From Candidatus Poribacteria bacterium (GTDB taxonomy: Bacteria; Poribacteria; WGA-4E; WGA-3G): a DNA stretch of 7,228 bases. The notes under the pieces are model-generated. The model was not told the DNA's origin. It worked only from the letters and a program-made list of their open reading frames with translations, and ran no database searches. Shown here in pieces: positions 1-6,148 of the stretch. The translations under genes and the position numbers were made by a program. Every line of letters starts with the position of its first letter. Positions within the stretch are counted from its first letter, which is position 1. The stretch covers positions 783 to 8,010 of the forward strand of contig VXZL01000612.1 of the NCBI GenBank assembly GCA_009845505.1. The letters are read 5' to 3'.

Positions 1-21
1 CTCGCCGAGTTGGAAGCGGGA

Positions 22-48
22 TTTTTGGCGTAGCTTGCAAGCCAAAAA
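22..48. repeat. Short perfect hairpin upstream of nagB
   Basis: The arms TTTTTGGC (22-29) and GCCAAAAA (41-48) are exact reverse complements around an 11-nt loop. The loop overlaps a second 10-bp palindrome, GCTTGCAAGC (33-42), so two alternative foldings compete. It ends 33 nt before the nagB start. It lacks a T-tract after a G/C stem on either strand, so it is not a convincing intrinsic terminator. It may be a leader hairpin, a protein-binding palindrome or part of an intergenic repeat. The first seven bases of the window (CTCGCCG) also match the right arm of the palindrome family seen at 815-833 and 3019-3039, so a copy of that family may be cut by the window edge. Confidence 0.5.
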
Positions 49-81
49 CTTGCTCTAAAAAAGTACGAAGATTCTAAACAA

Positions 82-813
82 ATGAATATCTTTAAAGCAA
101 CAACCAAACGCGAAACCAGCGAAGCCGCAGCACATCTCGCAAGTAAGAAACTTCGGGAAGCAATCACTGCGCGCGAACACGCCAGTTTCATCGTTGCCAC
201 TGGCGCGTCCCAATTTGACTTCCTCGCCGCACTCACCGCAGACAAAACGATTAATTGGGACAACACAACAATGTTCCATCTCGATGAATATATCGGCATT
301 CCTGAACCGCATCCCGCCAGTTTTCGCAAGAATCTCCGAGAACGCCTCGTAGACATTGTTCATCCCGGAACGGTACATTTTCTGGATGGAGAAGCTGACG
401 AACCGCAAGCCGAATGTGCCCGGCTCAATCAGATTATTTCGCAACATCAAATCGATGTAGCGTTCGTCGGTATCGGTGAGAATGGACACCTCGCCTTCAA
501 CGATCCGCCAGCGGATTTTAAGACAGAAGATCCTTATATCCTCGTCGAATTGGATGAGGCGTGTCGTCTCCAGCAGGTAGGGGAAGGGTGGTTCAAAGGA
601 CTTGATGAGGTGCCGACCCAAGCGATTTCAATGTCTATCCGACAGATTATAAAGGCACAAACAATCGTCTGTACTGTACCGGATGAACGGAAAGCAGAGG
701 CAGTACGGAATTGCTTACACGGCGAGATAACACCGATGCAGCCCGCTTCAATCTTACAGACGCATCCAGACTGCTCGGTGTTTCTTGACGCTGGGTCGGC
801 ATCCTTGTTGTAG
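82..813 (+). CDS. nagB: Glucosamine-6-phosphate deaminase (NagB family)
   Basis: Predicted cytosolic enzyme of amino-sugar catabolism that converts glucosamine 6-phosphate to fructose 6-phosphate and ammonia. The 243 residues are slightly shorter than the E. coli enzyme (266) but within the family range. The NagB/6-phosphogluconolactonase fold signatures are in order: a phosphate-loop-like ATGAS (39-43), FHLDEYIGI (65-73) with D68 in the place of the proton-abstracting Asp72 of E. coli, and [13 protein letters not shown] (130-142) with H136 matching catalytic His143. E. coli Asp141 and Glu148 correspond here to N134 and D141, the former a common change in other NagB proteins. ATG 82 is supported by the fit to the family N-terminus; upstream there is only a weak GAAG ribosome site. 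The gene converges on the secreted-protein gene at 843-1571. A NagB-like isomerase or lactonase of the same fold is the main alternative. Confidence 0.87.
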   Translation: MNIFKATTKRETSEAAAHLASKKLREAITAREHASFIVATGASQFDFLAALTADKTINWDNTTMFHLDEYIGIPEPHPASFRKNLRERLVDIVHPGTVHFLDGEADEPQAECARLNQIISQHQIDVAFVGIGENGHLAFNDPPADFKTEDPYILVELDEACRLQQVGEGWFKGLDEVPTQAISMSIRQIIKAQTIVCTVPDERKAEAVRNCLHGEITPMQPASILQTHPDCSVFLDAGSASLL

Positions 814-814
814 A

Positions 815-833
815 GCGAGATTGGGAACCTCGC
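815..833. repeat. Palindromic repeat between convergent genes
   Basis: GCGAGATT (815-822) pairs with AACCTCGC (826-833) around a GGG loop, with one A-C mismatch (820/828). It fills most of the 29-nt gap between the nagB stop and the stop of the minus-strand gene. The arms match those of the repeat core at 3019-3039, so this is a member of the same dispersed palindrome family, without recognisable terminal inverted repeats here. It could stall or end transcription from both sides, but neither strand shows a T-tract, so intrinsic termination is not supported. Confidence 0.65.
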
Positions 834-842
834 CGCTGTTAT

Positions 843-1571
843 CTATTGCCACTTTTTGATTTGTCCCCAAGTGACAGCAAGTTTGTCTTCTGGCGCGACA
901 TCAAACGGAATCTGACCGAGGGCGTAGAGAATTGAACGATGAATCAGTTCCCAACCGTCCTCTGTCACCATCTGCCAACCGGTTGAATGGGGCCAGATGT
1001 TGACGTGTATCGCTTTCGTGAAGCCTTTGATTGTTTTCGCGCCTTCCTCATAGACAGAAATGGCGACCAAATCGTCGTTATCGGCACGCACGGCTAATAT
1101 ATCAATATCACCTTCAAAGCCACTACACGTCATGAGGGATGCCGCGGGTTTGCTGACTGTGATTTTGTCCTTGAAACCTTCGGTGATGGGGTGGTCGCTA
1201 TTGACGATAGTCAAGTCGTCGCCTGCATCGGAGTTGAACGTTCCATCGGCTGCGAAACCCATATCGTCGTAGGTCCATGACTCTGCATTGACAACCGGGA
1301 TGGCTGAATCTTTGTAAGCGTCGAGAATATTAGCACTCGAGGTTGATTCCGAAATGAAGACAAAATCGATGCCCGCGAGATTACCCGGATGCTTCGCTAA
1401 ATGCTCGCGAAGTTCGATTTCATAACCCCAGTCCTCAAGGTAATCTACGAGCAAAACGTCCTTCGGATCGGGTTCACCAGAGCCAACGAGCAACAATTTT
1501 TCGCCTGCAGCAATAACCGGACCTGCAGCAAAAAGTAGCACAAGGATCGATAAAAAGAAGTAACGATACAT
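843..1571 (-). CDS. Secreted hypothetical protein, ThuA/class I amidotransferase-like fold
   Basis: A 242-residue protein of unknown function, predicted to be exported. Residues 1-22 form a clear signal peptide: a short charged start (MYRY), a hydrophobic core at about 5-17, and a V-I-A-A site allowing signal peptidase I cleavage after A21 or A22. No lipobox cysteine is present. The mature part begins with an alternating hydrophobic strand and then a pattern I recognise from the Rossmann-like ThuA/glutamine-amidotransferase-type domain of secreted bacterial proteins: a strand ending in ISES (residues about 52-58), VPVVNAESW-like and YDDMG segments, SDHPITEGF, an AISVYEEGA segment and a C-terminal EDGWELIHRSILYALG helix. 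No Cys-His-Glu amidotransferase triad is evident, so it may bind ligand or carbohydrate rather than catalyse. ATG 1571 is preceded by AGGAGG (1584-1589 on the complement), 12 nt away, slightly long. It is usually a module in larger proteins; here it stands alone. Confidence 0.7.
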   Translation of the reverse strand: MYRYFFLSILVLLFAAGPVIAAGEKLLLVGSGEPDPKDVLLVDYLEDWGYEIELREHLAKHPGNLAGIDFVFISESTSSANILDAYKDSAIPVVNAESWTYDDMGFAADGTFNSDAGDDLTIVNSDHPITEGFKDKITVSKPAASLMTCSGFEGDIDILAVRADNDDLVAISVYEEGAKTIKGFTKAIHVNIWPHSTGWQMVTEDGWELIHRSILYALGQIPFDVAPEDKLAVTWGQIKKWQ

Positions 1572-1607
1572 GATAAGACTTTTCCTCCTGTTAGATTTCG
1601 TTTGGAG

Positions 1608-1636
1608 ATATTAGAATTCGATCAATCTCAAATCAA
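1608..1636 (-). promoter_or_regulatory. Candidate sigma70-type promoter for the minus-strand secreted protein
   Basis: Read on the minus strand, TTGATT (1636-1631) and TAATAT (1613-1608) are separated by 17 bp and each matches four of six consensus positions. It would start transcription around 1601, about 30 nt upstream of ATG 1571 and before its AGGAGG site. It lies only a few bases from the inverted-repeat element at 1645-1736. The region is AT-rich, so a chance match is possible. Confidence 0.3.
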
Positions 1637-1644
1637 ACTTAGAT

Positions 1645-1736
1645 AGGACTTACGCAATTTCTAATGAGTACCTACGGCCCGCACGCCGCTGGTGAGGTTT
1701 CCTAACCGCACCGATAAAGGAAGCTGCGTAAGTCCT
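1645..1736. mobile_element. MITE-like element with 12-bp terminal inverted repeats
   Basis: AGGACTTACGCA (1645-1656) and TGCGTAAGTCCT (1725-1736) are exact reverse complements bounding a 92-bp segment with no coding potential. In its centre lies a hairpin core, GGTGAGGTT (1691-1699) and AACCGCACC (1704-1712), with a TCCT loop and one A-G mismatch. TTAGAT occurs directly outside the left end (1639-1644) and one base outside the right end (1738-1743), a possible target-site duplication. The structure fits a non-autonomous miniature element; no transposase is in the window. It sits between divergent genes, where it may also affect their promoters. Confidence 0.6.
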
Positions 1737-1785
1737 GTTAGATATACTCTATAGGAAGCCACGAGAAATGTCAAGCCTTTTTGAT

Positions 1786-1833
1786 TAGAACTTACGCCCC
1801 CCGCTGGTGGTTGCGGTTTCCTAACCGCACCGA
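1786..1833. repeat. Second, incomplete copy of the hairpin repeat
   Basis: This segment resembles the left end and centre of the element at 1645-1736. GAACTTACGC (1788-1797) differs by one base from the left-end GGACTTACGC, and CCGCTGGTG is followed by the core TGCGGTT (1812-1818), TCCT, AACCGCA (1823-1829) and CCGA. Here the 7-bp stem is perfect. The spacer between end and core is shortened, and no matching right end (TGCGTAAG) follows, so this copy is truncated or decayed. With the first copy it occupies much of the 331-bp gap 1572-1902. The rest of that gap holds no gene, only a minor CTACA/CTACA/CTACG triplication at 1856-1870. Confidence 0.55.
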
Positions 1834-1902
1834 ACGCGCTCTGATAAACCGAATTCTACACTACACTACGGCTGCAGCAGCCCAGGAGTACATAATTAAA
1901 AA

Positions 1903-2805
1903 ATGTCCACCCAACATAATTCAGAAGCACCTCAGCAAGGCGGACTCACACCTCAGCAGAAGCAGCAATTCCACGACGACGGTTTTTTGTTTGTCCGAAA
2001 CCTGCTCCCCAACCAAGCACTTCAGCCGCTGATTGATGAGTTGGCACAATTCGTTGATGACGGCACACAGGCGGCAGTTAAACATGGAGTCCTTGATGCG
2101 TCAGACACTTATGACAACGAACCGTTTGAGACGCGACTTGCACTCGTATCAAATGCCTGTTCTGAACCCAACTATATTTGGAGCAACTATTTCCGAGACC
2201 AGAAAATCCGAACCCCTGGGATGTTCACACTCAGAACAGCACCAGCCCTCCTTGATGTTGTCGAATCGCTCATCGGTGGTGAAATCTTGGCACACCCACA
2301 GTTTAATTTTCGCGCCAAAATGCCGAACCAAGACATTACAGTTATCCCGTGGCATCAGGATTTGGCGTATCTCATACCCGAGGATGCGGGTGATACATTG
2401 GTTGTAAACGTCTGGCTGCCACTCGTTCGTGCAACCGAGGAAAACGGATGTATGCAGGTCATCCGCGGTTCACACTGTTTCGATCTGATTAATCACAACT
2501 TTCAAGATCAGACCCCAGGGCATACGGGCGGCAAAGGCATCAGCGATATCGAACTACCCCCCGGCGATATTGTCACCGCCGAACTTGATGTTGGGGATGT
2601 CTTGCTAACGAGTGAAAGGGTTGTCCATCGTGGACTTCCGAACCGCGCCGATACCGTTCGTTGGAGCGTTGACACACGCTATAGCCAAATTGGTCTGCCA
2701 ACCGGTCGCGCGAGCGTTCCGGGTTTCGTCGCTCGGAGTCGCGCAAATCCTGAAAACGTTGCCAAATCTCATCACGATTGGAACCGCTTATTCGCGTCGA
2801 GCTGA
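1903..2805 (+). CDS. Phytanoyl-CoA dioxygenase (PhyH) family oxygenase
   Basis: A 300-residue cytosolic Fe(II)- and 2-oxoglutarate-dependent oxygenase; the exact substrate cannot be read from sequence. Family features appear in order: the N-terminal segment LTPQQKQQFHDDGFLFVRNLL (15-35), typical of PhyH proteins; PWHQD (149-153), giving the H151-x-D153 iron ligands; NVWLPL and the GCMQVIRGSH segment of the barrel; LDVGDVLL (228-235); the distal iron ligand H242 in VVHRG; and R253, eleven residues later, in the 2-oxoglutarate-binding position, followed by DTRY. All cofactor-binding residues are therefore intact. The N-terminal dozen residues are Gln/Ser-rich and look disordered. ATG 1903 is supported by AGGAG at 1884-1888, although the 14-nt spacing is long. 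No convincing terminator follows. It reads toward the defence-like cluster but is 448 bp away and probably not in its operon. Confidence 0.85.
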   Translation: MSTQHNSEAPQQGGLTPQQKQQFHDDGFLFVRNLLPNQALQPLIDELAQFVDDGTQAAVKHGVLDASDTYDNEPFETRLALVSNACSEPNYIWSNYFRDQKIRTPGMFTLRTAPALLDVVESLIGGEILAHPQFNFRAKMPNQDITVIPWHQDLAYLIPEDAGDTLVVNVWLPLVRATEENGCMQVIRGSHCFDLINHNFQDQTPGHTGGKGISDIELPPGDIVTAELDVGDVLLTSERVVHRGLPNRADTVRWSVDTRYSQIGLPTGRASVPGFVARSRANPENVAKSHHDWNRLFASS

Positions 2806-2972
2806 TGACCGCCTAACATGTTCTGCCCGATTTTTGTTTGGTAGAAACACGCTACAGATTCATAGGGCTGTTTAGTTTTAGGCTTTTTGTCAAATCTATC
2901 TGAAAAGTCGTGACCGGAAGGCCGCTGCTATGGTGGAGAATGTAGAAGCGAAAACCTAAAGCTTCGCAAAAC

Positions 2973-3076
2973 TATGGTAAACCAGATAAATAAACAGACA
3001 TTTGCCCCCTACTGGGTAGGCGAGGTTTCTAACCTCGCCGGTGTAGAGTGTCTAATTAATTCTAAGGTTTACCATA
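2973..3076. mobile_element. Small inverted-repeat element with hairpin core (different ends)
   Basis: TATGGTAAACC (2973-2983) and GGTTTACCATA (3066-3076) are exact 11-bp inverted repeats enclosing a 104-bp segment. At its centre is a perfect 9-bp stem, GGCGAGGTT (3019-3027) and AACCTCGCC (3031-3039), with loop TCT. The core clearly belongs to the same palindrome family as those at 815-833, 1691-1712 and 1812-1829, but the terminal repeats are unrelated to those of the 1645-1736 element. No obvious flanking direct repeat is visible. An open frame through it (from 2974) is explained by the repeat itself. Confidence 0.55.
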
Positions 3077-3125
3077 AATGGCCGCTAAAGAAACCTGAAA
3101 TCATCTGGTATTTTTGCTACTTATA

Positions 3126-3134
3126 TGGTATACT
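3126..3134 (+). promoter_or_regulatory. Extended -10 promoter candidate for the FRG operon
   Basis: TGG followed by TATACT (3129-3134) forms an extended -10 box; TATACT matches five of six consensus bases. The -35 position at 17-bp spacing (TGGTAT, 3106-3111) is weak, as is common for extended -10 promoters. Transcription would begin near 3141, giving a leader of about 110 nt before the FRG gene and including the mini-ORF at 3210-3257. ATCTGGT at 3103-3109 and ACCAG at 3140-3144 flank the box as a loose inverted pair that could be an operator. Confidence 0.45.
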
Positions 3135-3209
3135 ATCTGACCAGTTTGGTAGCATTCGGAAGCGGACCGCCCGTATATCTGACACCCTCTCACCTTCATA
3201 GAGGAATAA

Positions 3210-3257
3210 ATGGAACTCCGAACTGGAAAATCCAATAGAATAGGTATTTACTTATGA
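3210..3257 (+). CDS. Candidate 15-codon leader ORF coupled to the FRG gene
   Basis: ATG 3210 opens a 15-residue frame, MELRTGKSNRIGIYL, ending in TGA (3255-3257). The stop overlaps the FRG start codon (3254-3256) as ATGA. The mini-ORF is preceded by GAGGA (3201-3205) at 4-nt spacing, a better ribosome site than the FRG gene's own, which has only AGGT about 8 nt upstream. The layout suggests translational coupling: ribosomes load at 3201, finish at 3257 and re-initiate on the FRG gene. The peptide has no recognisable domain, and the run is short enough to arise by chance; the junction geometry is the only support. Confidence 0.4.
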   Translation: MELRTGKSNRIGIYL

Positions 3258-4603
3258 ATGATCGAGATGGACAGATTCTCACGCTGAGTATCGCTCAAGA
3301 ACTCATTATAGAGTTGTTCGCAGGCGCGACTGTCCGAAAGCAGGAAATCGTAAGAGCAGTGGATCAAGCACACACAGAACGTGGTGGGCAACTACCGACA
3401 GTTGGAGTTGATCGTCCTGTCACACACGCGCTGTCAAGAATGAAACAATTGGGGCTTGCTGAGAACCCAGAACATGGTATTTGGATTATAAAGCCGGCGC
3501 GAATCAAGACGCTTGCTGAGTTTATGGAATGGGCAAAGAAATTAGATTCTGAGGAATGTGTATTTCGGGGTGTCCCGAATAAATCCTACGGCATACAAGC
3601 ATCTGCTTATCGCCGCGTGAAAAATGAAGATGACAGGAATTTTGAGAGATTCCGCCAAATTAATACAGATTTGATTGATGAAACAATCCTTCGCGGGTAC
3701 GATGAGAGGAATGGACGACAACTCAGCCATTTGGAAATGCTCGCAGAACTACAGCACCACGGAGCAGCTACCTGTCTAATAGACTTTAGTTACAGTGCTC
3801 AGGTCGCACTCTGGTTTGCCTGTCAACCAGATTCCAAGACTTCACAAAATTGCAGAAATCCTACAAACGGTAAAGTCTTCGCTATATATAACCAGCTGCC
3901 CGATTTTAAAGAGGTTAACTCGAAAATACTAAAAAATGACATTGATTATTTTCTCCAAGACGAAGAAAACTCTCCGCTTTATTATTGGCAACCTCGACAG
4001 CAGAACAACCGCATTATCGCACAACAATCGATTTTCTTGTTTGGACGCCCCGAATTCGAGGCGTATGACGAATGTGTTATCTTGGGAAATGCCAAAGACA
4101 ATATTCTAATCGAGTTGAAACAGGTATCGGGTATCACTGAAGCGATGCTTTTTCCTGATTTTGAGAAATTCGCTTCTCTACGTAGTGTGGATGAGCCATA
4201 CACAGGACGCAGTGCTCATGAATATAGGGAACTTGCTCATGAGCGATTTAATATTGATAAATATGATGAGGCTATTGCTTATTATGATAGGGCAATTGAC
4301 CAAGATCCCGATTATGCGGAAACGTACTATGAACGTGCACAGGCAAAGCATTACCAGGAACAATATGCATCTGCCATTTCTGACTTTGACAAGTTTATCA
4401 GCTTGAACCCTAACTATGTAGAAGCATACTACTATCGGGCAGAAGCGAAATTTGGACTTGGAGATTCAGATGGGGCGAGGGAGGATCTCGAAACAGCATT
4501 GCCCTTGGCTGAGGAGTCTAGGGATTCGAGTCTCGTGGGTTATATTGAAGGGCTTCTTAATGACATTGATGAAGTCTCTGTAGGAGGGTCTCAAGATGAA
4601 TAA
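3254..4603 (+). CDS. Mrr_N-like winged helix / FRG domain / TPR protein
   Basis: A 449-residue, probably cytosolic protein of unknown function with three parts. Residues about 12-80 resemble the winged helix at the N-terminus of Mrr restriction enzymes: a helix around ELIIELFAG, a long middle linker, then ALSRMKQLGLAENPEHGIW (59-77), matching the Mrr-type L-K-x-x-G-L...G-x-W ending. Residues about 86-310 form an FRG domain: FRG at 104-106, QHHGAATCLID (167-177), VALWFA (184-189) and NNRIIAQQSIFLF (251-263). Residues 320-421 carry three TPRs with exact 34-residue periodicity (P352/P386), likely for protein contacts. No signal peptide or membrane segment is present. ATG 3254 is the first ATG after an in-frame stop at 3236. 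The 3' end overlaps the methyltransferase gene by 8 bp, implying joint expression. The FRG biochemical role is unknown to me. FRG and TPR are firm; the winged-helix call is weaker. Confidence 0.8.
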   Translation: MNDRDGQILTLSIAQELIIELFAGATVRKQEIVRAVDQAHTERGGQLPTVGVDRPVTHALSRMKQLGLAENPEHGIWIIKPARIKTLAEFMEWAKKLDSEECVFRGVPNKSYGIQASAYRRVKNEDDRNFERFRQINTDLIDETILRGYDERNGRQLSHLEMLAELQHHGAATCLIDFSYSAQVALWFACQPDSKTSQNCRNPTNGKVFAIYNQLPDFKEVNSKILKNDIDYFLQDEENSPLYYWQPRQQNNRIIAQQSIFLFGRPEFEAYDECVILGNAKDNILIELKQVSGITEAMLFPDFEKFASLRSVDEPYTGRSAHEYRELAHERFNIDKYDEAIAYYDRAIDQDPDYAETYYERAQAKHYQEQYASAISDFDKFISLNPNYVEAYYYRAEAKFGLGDSDGAREDLETALPLAEESRDSSLVGYIEGLLNDIDEVSVGGSQDE

Positions 4604-6113
4604 ACTCTATTTCGGCGACAACCTCGAAATCTTACGGGAGATGGATGATGTCTGTGTGGATATCATCTGTACCGATCCACCCTTCAACAGCGGTCGCGAT
4701 TACAACGCATTTCTCGGCGACTCCCTTGCCCAAAAGAAAGCATTTACCGACATCTGGACATGGGACACTGCCTCTGAGGAATCACGCGCGGATATTGCGC
4801 AGCGTGCATTAAGTTGTGATACCTATAAGGCTCTTGAGGAATGCCTACGCGGTTATGACTTGGTGCTTCGGCGTTCTGTGTCTGGTAACAAAGGAGCAAT
4901 GCGTGCTTATCTCGCTTTCATGGGCCCACGACTTGCAGAGATGCATCGTGTCCTCAGTAAGCAGGGAACTATCTATCTCCACTGCGATCCGACTGCATCC
5001 CACTACCTCAAGGGCGTTATGGATGCTGTCTGGGATCAACACAATCGAAATAGAAATGAATTTTTTCGGAATGAAATCGTCTGGTCGTATCGCCGTTGGG
5101 CTGCAAAACATCCCAACTTCCAGAGGATGCACGATATTATCTTGCGTTATTCAAAAGGCACAAACGCGACTTGGAATCAGCTGTATGAACCCAGACCTGC
5201 ATCAACCCTTAAAAGGTTTGGCACCAAAGAAATCAAAAGTGCCTATGCACCAGACGGAAGACGTATACCTTCTGAGACAACAGACAAAGAATCTAAAGGC
5301 GTGCCGCTCCGAGATGTTTGGGAGATCAGCTTAATCGCACCATCCTCCAAAGAAAGCCTTGGATACCCGACGCAGAAGCCTCGCGTTCTCTACGAGCGGA
5401 TGATTAGAGCCTCGAGCAATGAAGGAGACATAGTTCTCGATCCATTCTGCGGATGTGGCACAACAATTGATGCAGCCCATACGCTCAAGCGTCAGTGGAT
5501 AGGTATTGATTTAACGATTTTAGCATTGAATCCGATGCGTCAACGGTTGGAGGACCGGCACAACCTGAAACCCTCGAAAGACTATGAGATCCATGGCTAT
5601 CCGACGAACATGCAAGAAGTCATAAAATTGGTTCGAGATGAAAAGAGATACCACGACTTTTCAAATTGGGCTGTTACACAGTTGAGATTGGAGCCAACAA
5701 GAGATATTGGTGATGGTGGATATGACGGCGTAGGGCATTTCACGGTATGGACACCACGCGGTATGGAGAAGACGGAAGCACGCGTGCTGGCTGAAGTCAA
5801 GACAGGCAAACCTACACTCACACAGGTTCGCTCTTTCTGTCATGTAATGGAACGGACCGAGGCAAAGGTAGGAATCTTCATCACAATAGAATCAGTGACA
5901 GCAGGTATGCGCCAAGTGGCGGCGGATATGGGGAGTTTTGAACATAATGGACTAAGATACCCACGTCTCCAATTCTGGCAGATAGATGATGTTTATTTTG
6001 AAAATCCGCAGATAATCAATTCCATCGTTCGGTTACCTACCGAGTGGACAATACGACCAACGCCAAAATCCGCGCGGCACTTCCCAAATAAACAAACAGA
6101 GCTGACCCTATAA
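4596..6113 (+). CDS. Beta-class DNA methyltransferase fused to Mrr-like nuclease domain
   Basis: A 505-residue predicted bifunctional DNA modification and restriction protein. The N-terminal part (1 to about 320) is an amino-methyltransferase with beta-class motif order: GDNLEIL (7-13), catalytic motif IV TDPPFN (26-31), the motif X segment YPTQKP (257-262), then the SAM-binding motif I LDPFCGCGTT (281-290) and WIGID. DPPF suggests N6-adenine methylation, although N4-cytosine cannot be excluded. The region between motifs IV and X would carry target recognition. The C-terminal part (about 350-470) matches an Mrr-type PD-(D/E)xK nuclease: a helix with F355 and W358, GDGGYDG (372-378) with acidic D377, then AEVKTGK (399-405) giving E400-x-K402, a following TLTQVRSF helix and a GIFITIE strand. 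The catalytic site looks intact, with E where many Mrr proteins have Q. AGGAGG (4582-4587), 8 nt before ATG 4596, lies inside the upstream gene; the 8-bp overlap implies coupling. No separate methylase or REase gene follows. Confidence 0.85.
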   Translation: MNKLYFGDNLEILREMDDVCVDIICTDPPFNSGRDYNAFLGDSLAQKKAFTDIWTWDTASEESRADIAQRALSCDTYKALEECLRGYDLVLRRSVSGNKGAMRAYLAFMGPRLAEMHRVLSKQGTIYLHCDPTASHYLKGVMDAVWDQHNRNRNEFFRNEIVWSYRRWAAKHPNFQRMHDIILRYSKGTNATWNQLYEPRPASTLKRFGTKEIKSAYAPDGRRIPSETTDKESKGVPLRDVWEISLIAPSSKESLGYPTQKPRVLYERMIRASSNEGDIVLDPFCGCGTTIDAAHTLKRQWIGIDLTILALNPMRQRLEDRHNLKPSKDYEIHGYPTNMQEVIKLVRDEKRYHDFSNWAVTQLRLEPTRDIGDGGYDGVGHFTVWTPRGMEKTEARVLAEVKTGKPTLTQVRSFCHVMERTEAKVGIFITIESVTAGMRQVAADMGSFEHNGLRYPRLQFWQIDDVYFENPQIINSIVRLPTEWTIRPTPKSARHFPNKQTELTL

Positions 6114-6148
6114 ATTTCAAGCGAGATCGACTACACAATAAGGTGATT

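Larger units (their letters stand above)
2806..3253. other. Intergenic spacer between phyH-like gene and FRG operon
   Basis: About 450 bp without a credible long gene. From left to right it contains an A/T-rich stretch after the dioxygenase stop with no clear hairpin plus T-tract; a small stem at 2945-2965 (GAAGC and GCTTC); an inverted-repeat-bounded element (2973-3076); a promoter candidate (3126-3134); and a mini-ORF abutting the FRG gene (3210-3257). The two elements and the change in gene content make this the likely left boundary of the accessory cluster. Confidence 0.6.

Noticed and set aside
55..621. 188-codon open frame antisense to nagB
   Set aside because: It lies opposite a gene with intact NagB motifs, is Cys/Phe-rich without any recognisable domain, and reads as a shadow frame.
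815..833. Rho-independent terminator between nagB and the convergent gene
   Set aside because: The stem is present, but no T-tract follows on either strand and the same palindrome recurs in other settings, so it is listed as a repeat.
1060..1272. 70-codon frame antisense to the secreted-protein gene
   Set aside because: It is fully inside a gene with a signal peptide and good ribosome site; no domain or ribosome site of its own.
1856..1870. CTACA/CTACA/CTACG tandem repeat
   Set aside because: Only three five-base units; too short to be meaningful without evidence of variation.
1781..2032. 83-codon frame starting in the truncated repeat and running into the dioxygenase gene
   Set aside because: Its first part is repeat sequence and the rest is the dioxygenase read in another frame.
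1640..3080. CRISPR array from recurring palindromic units
   Set aside because: Copies are few, irregularly spaced and divergent, with no equal-length spacers and no cas genes.
2974..3201. 75-codon frame in the spacer before the FRG gene
   Set aside because: It starts within a terminal inverted repeat and translates the hairpin core and promoter region; no ribosome site or family resemblance.
4161..4406. Frames on both strands overlapping the TPR region
   Set aside because: Low-complexity Met/Ile/Leu-rich translations opposite or out of frame with clear TPRs; shadow frames.
4816..5334. 172-codon frame within the methyltransferase gene
   Set aside because: Out of frame with the conserved methyltransferase motifs and without any domain of its own.
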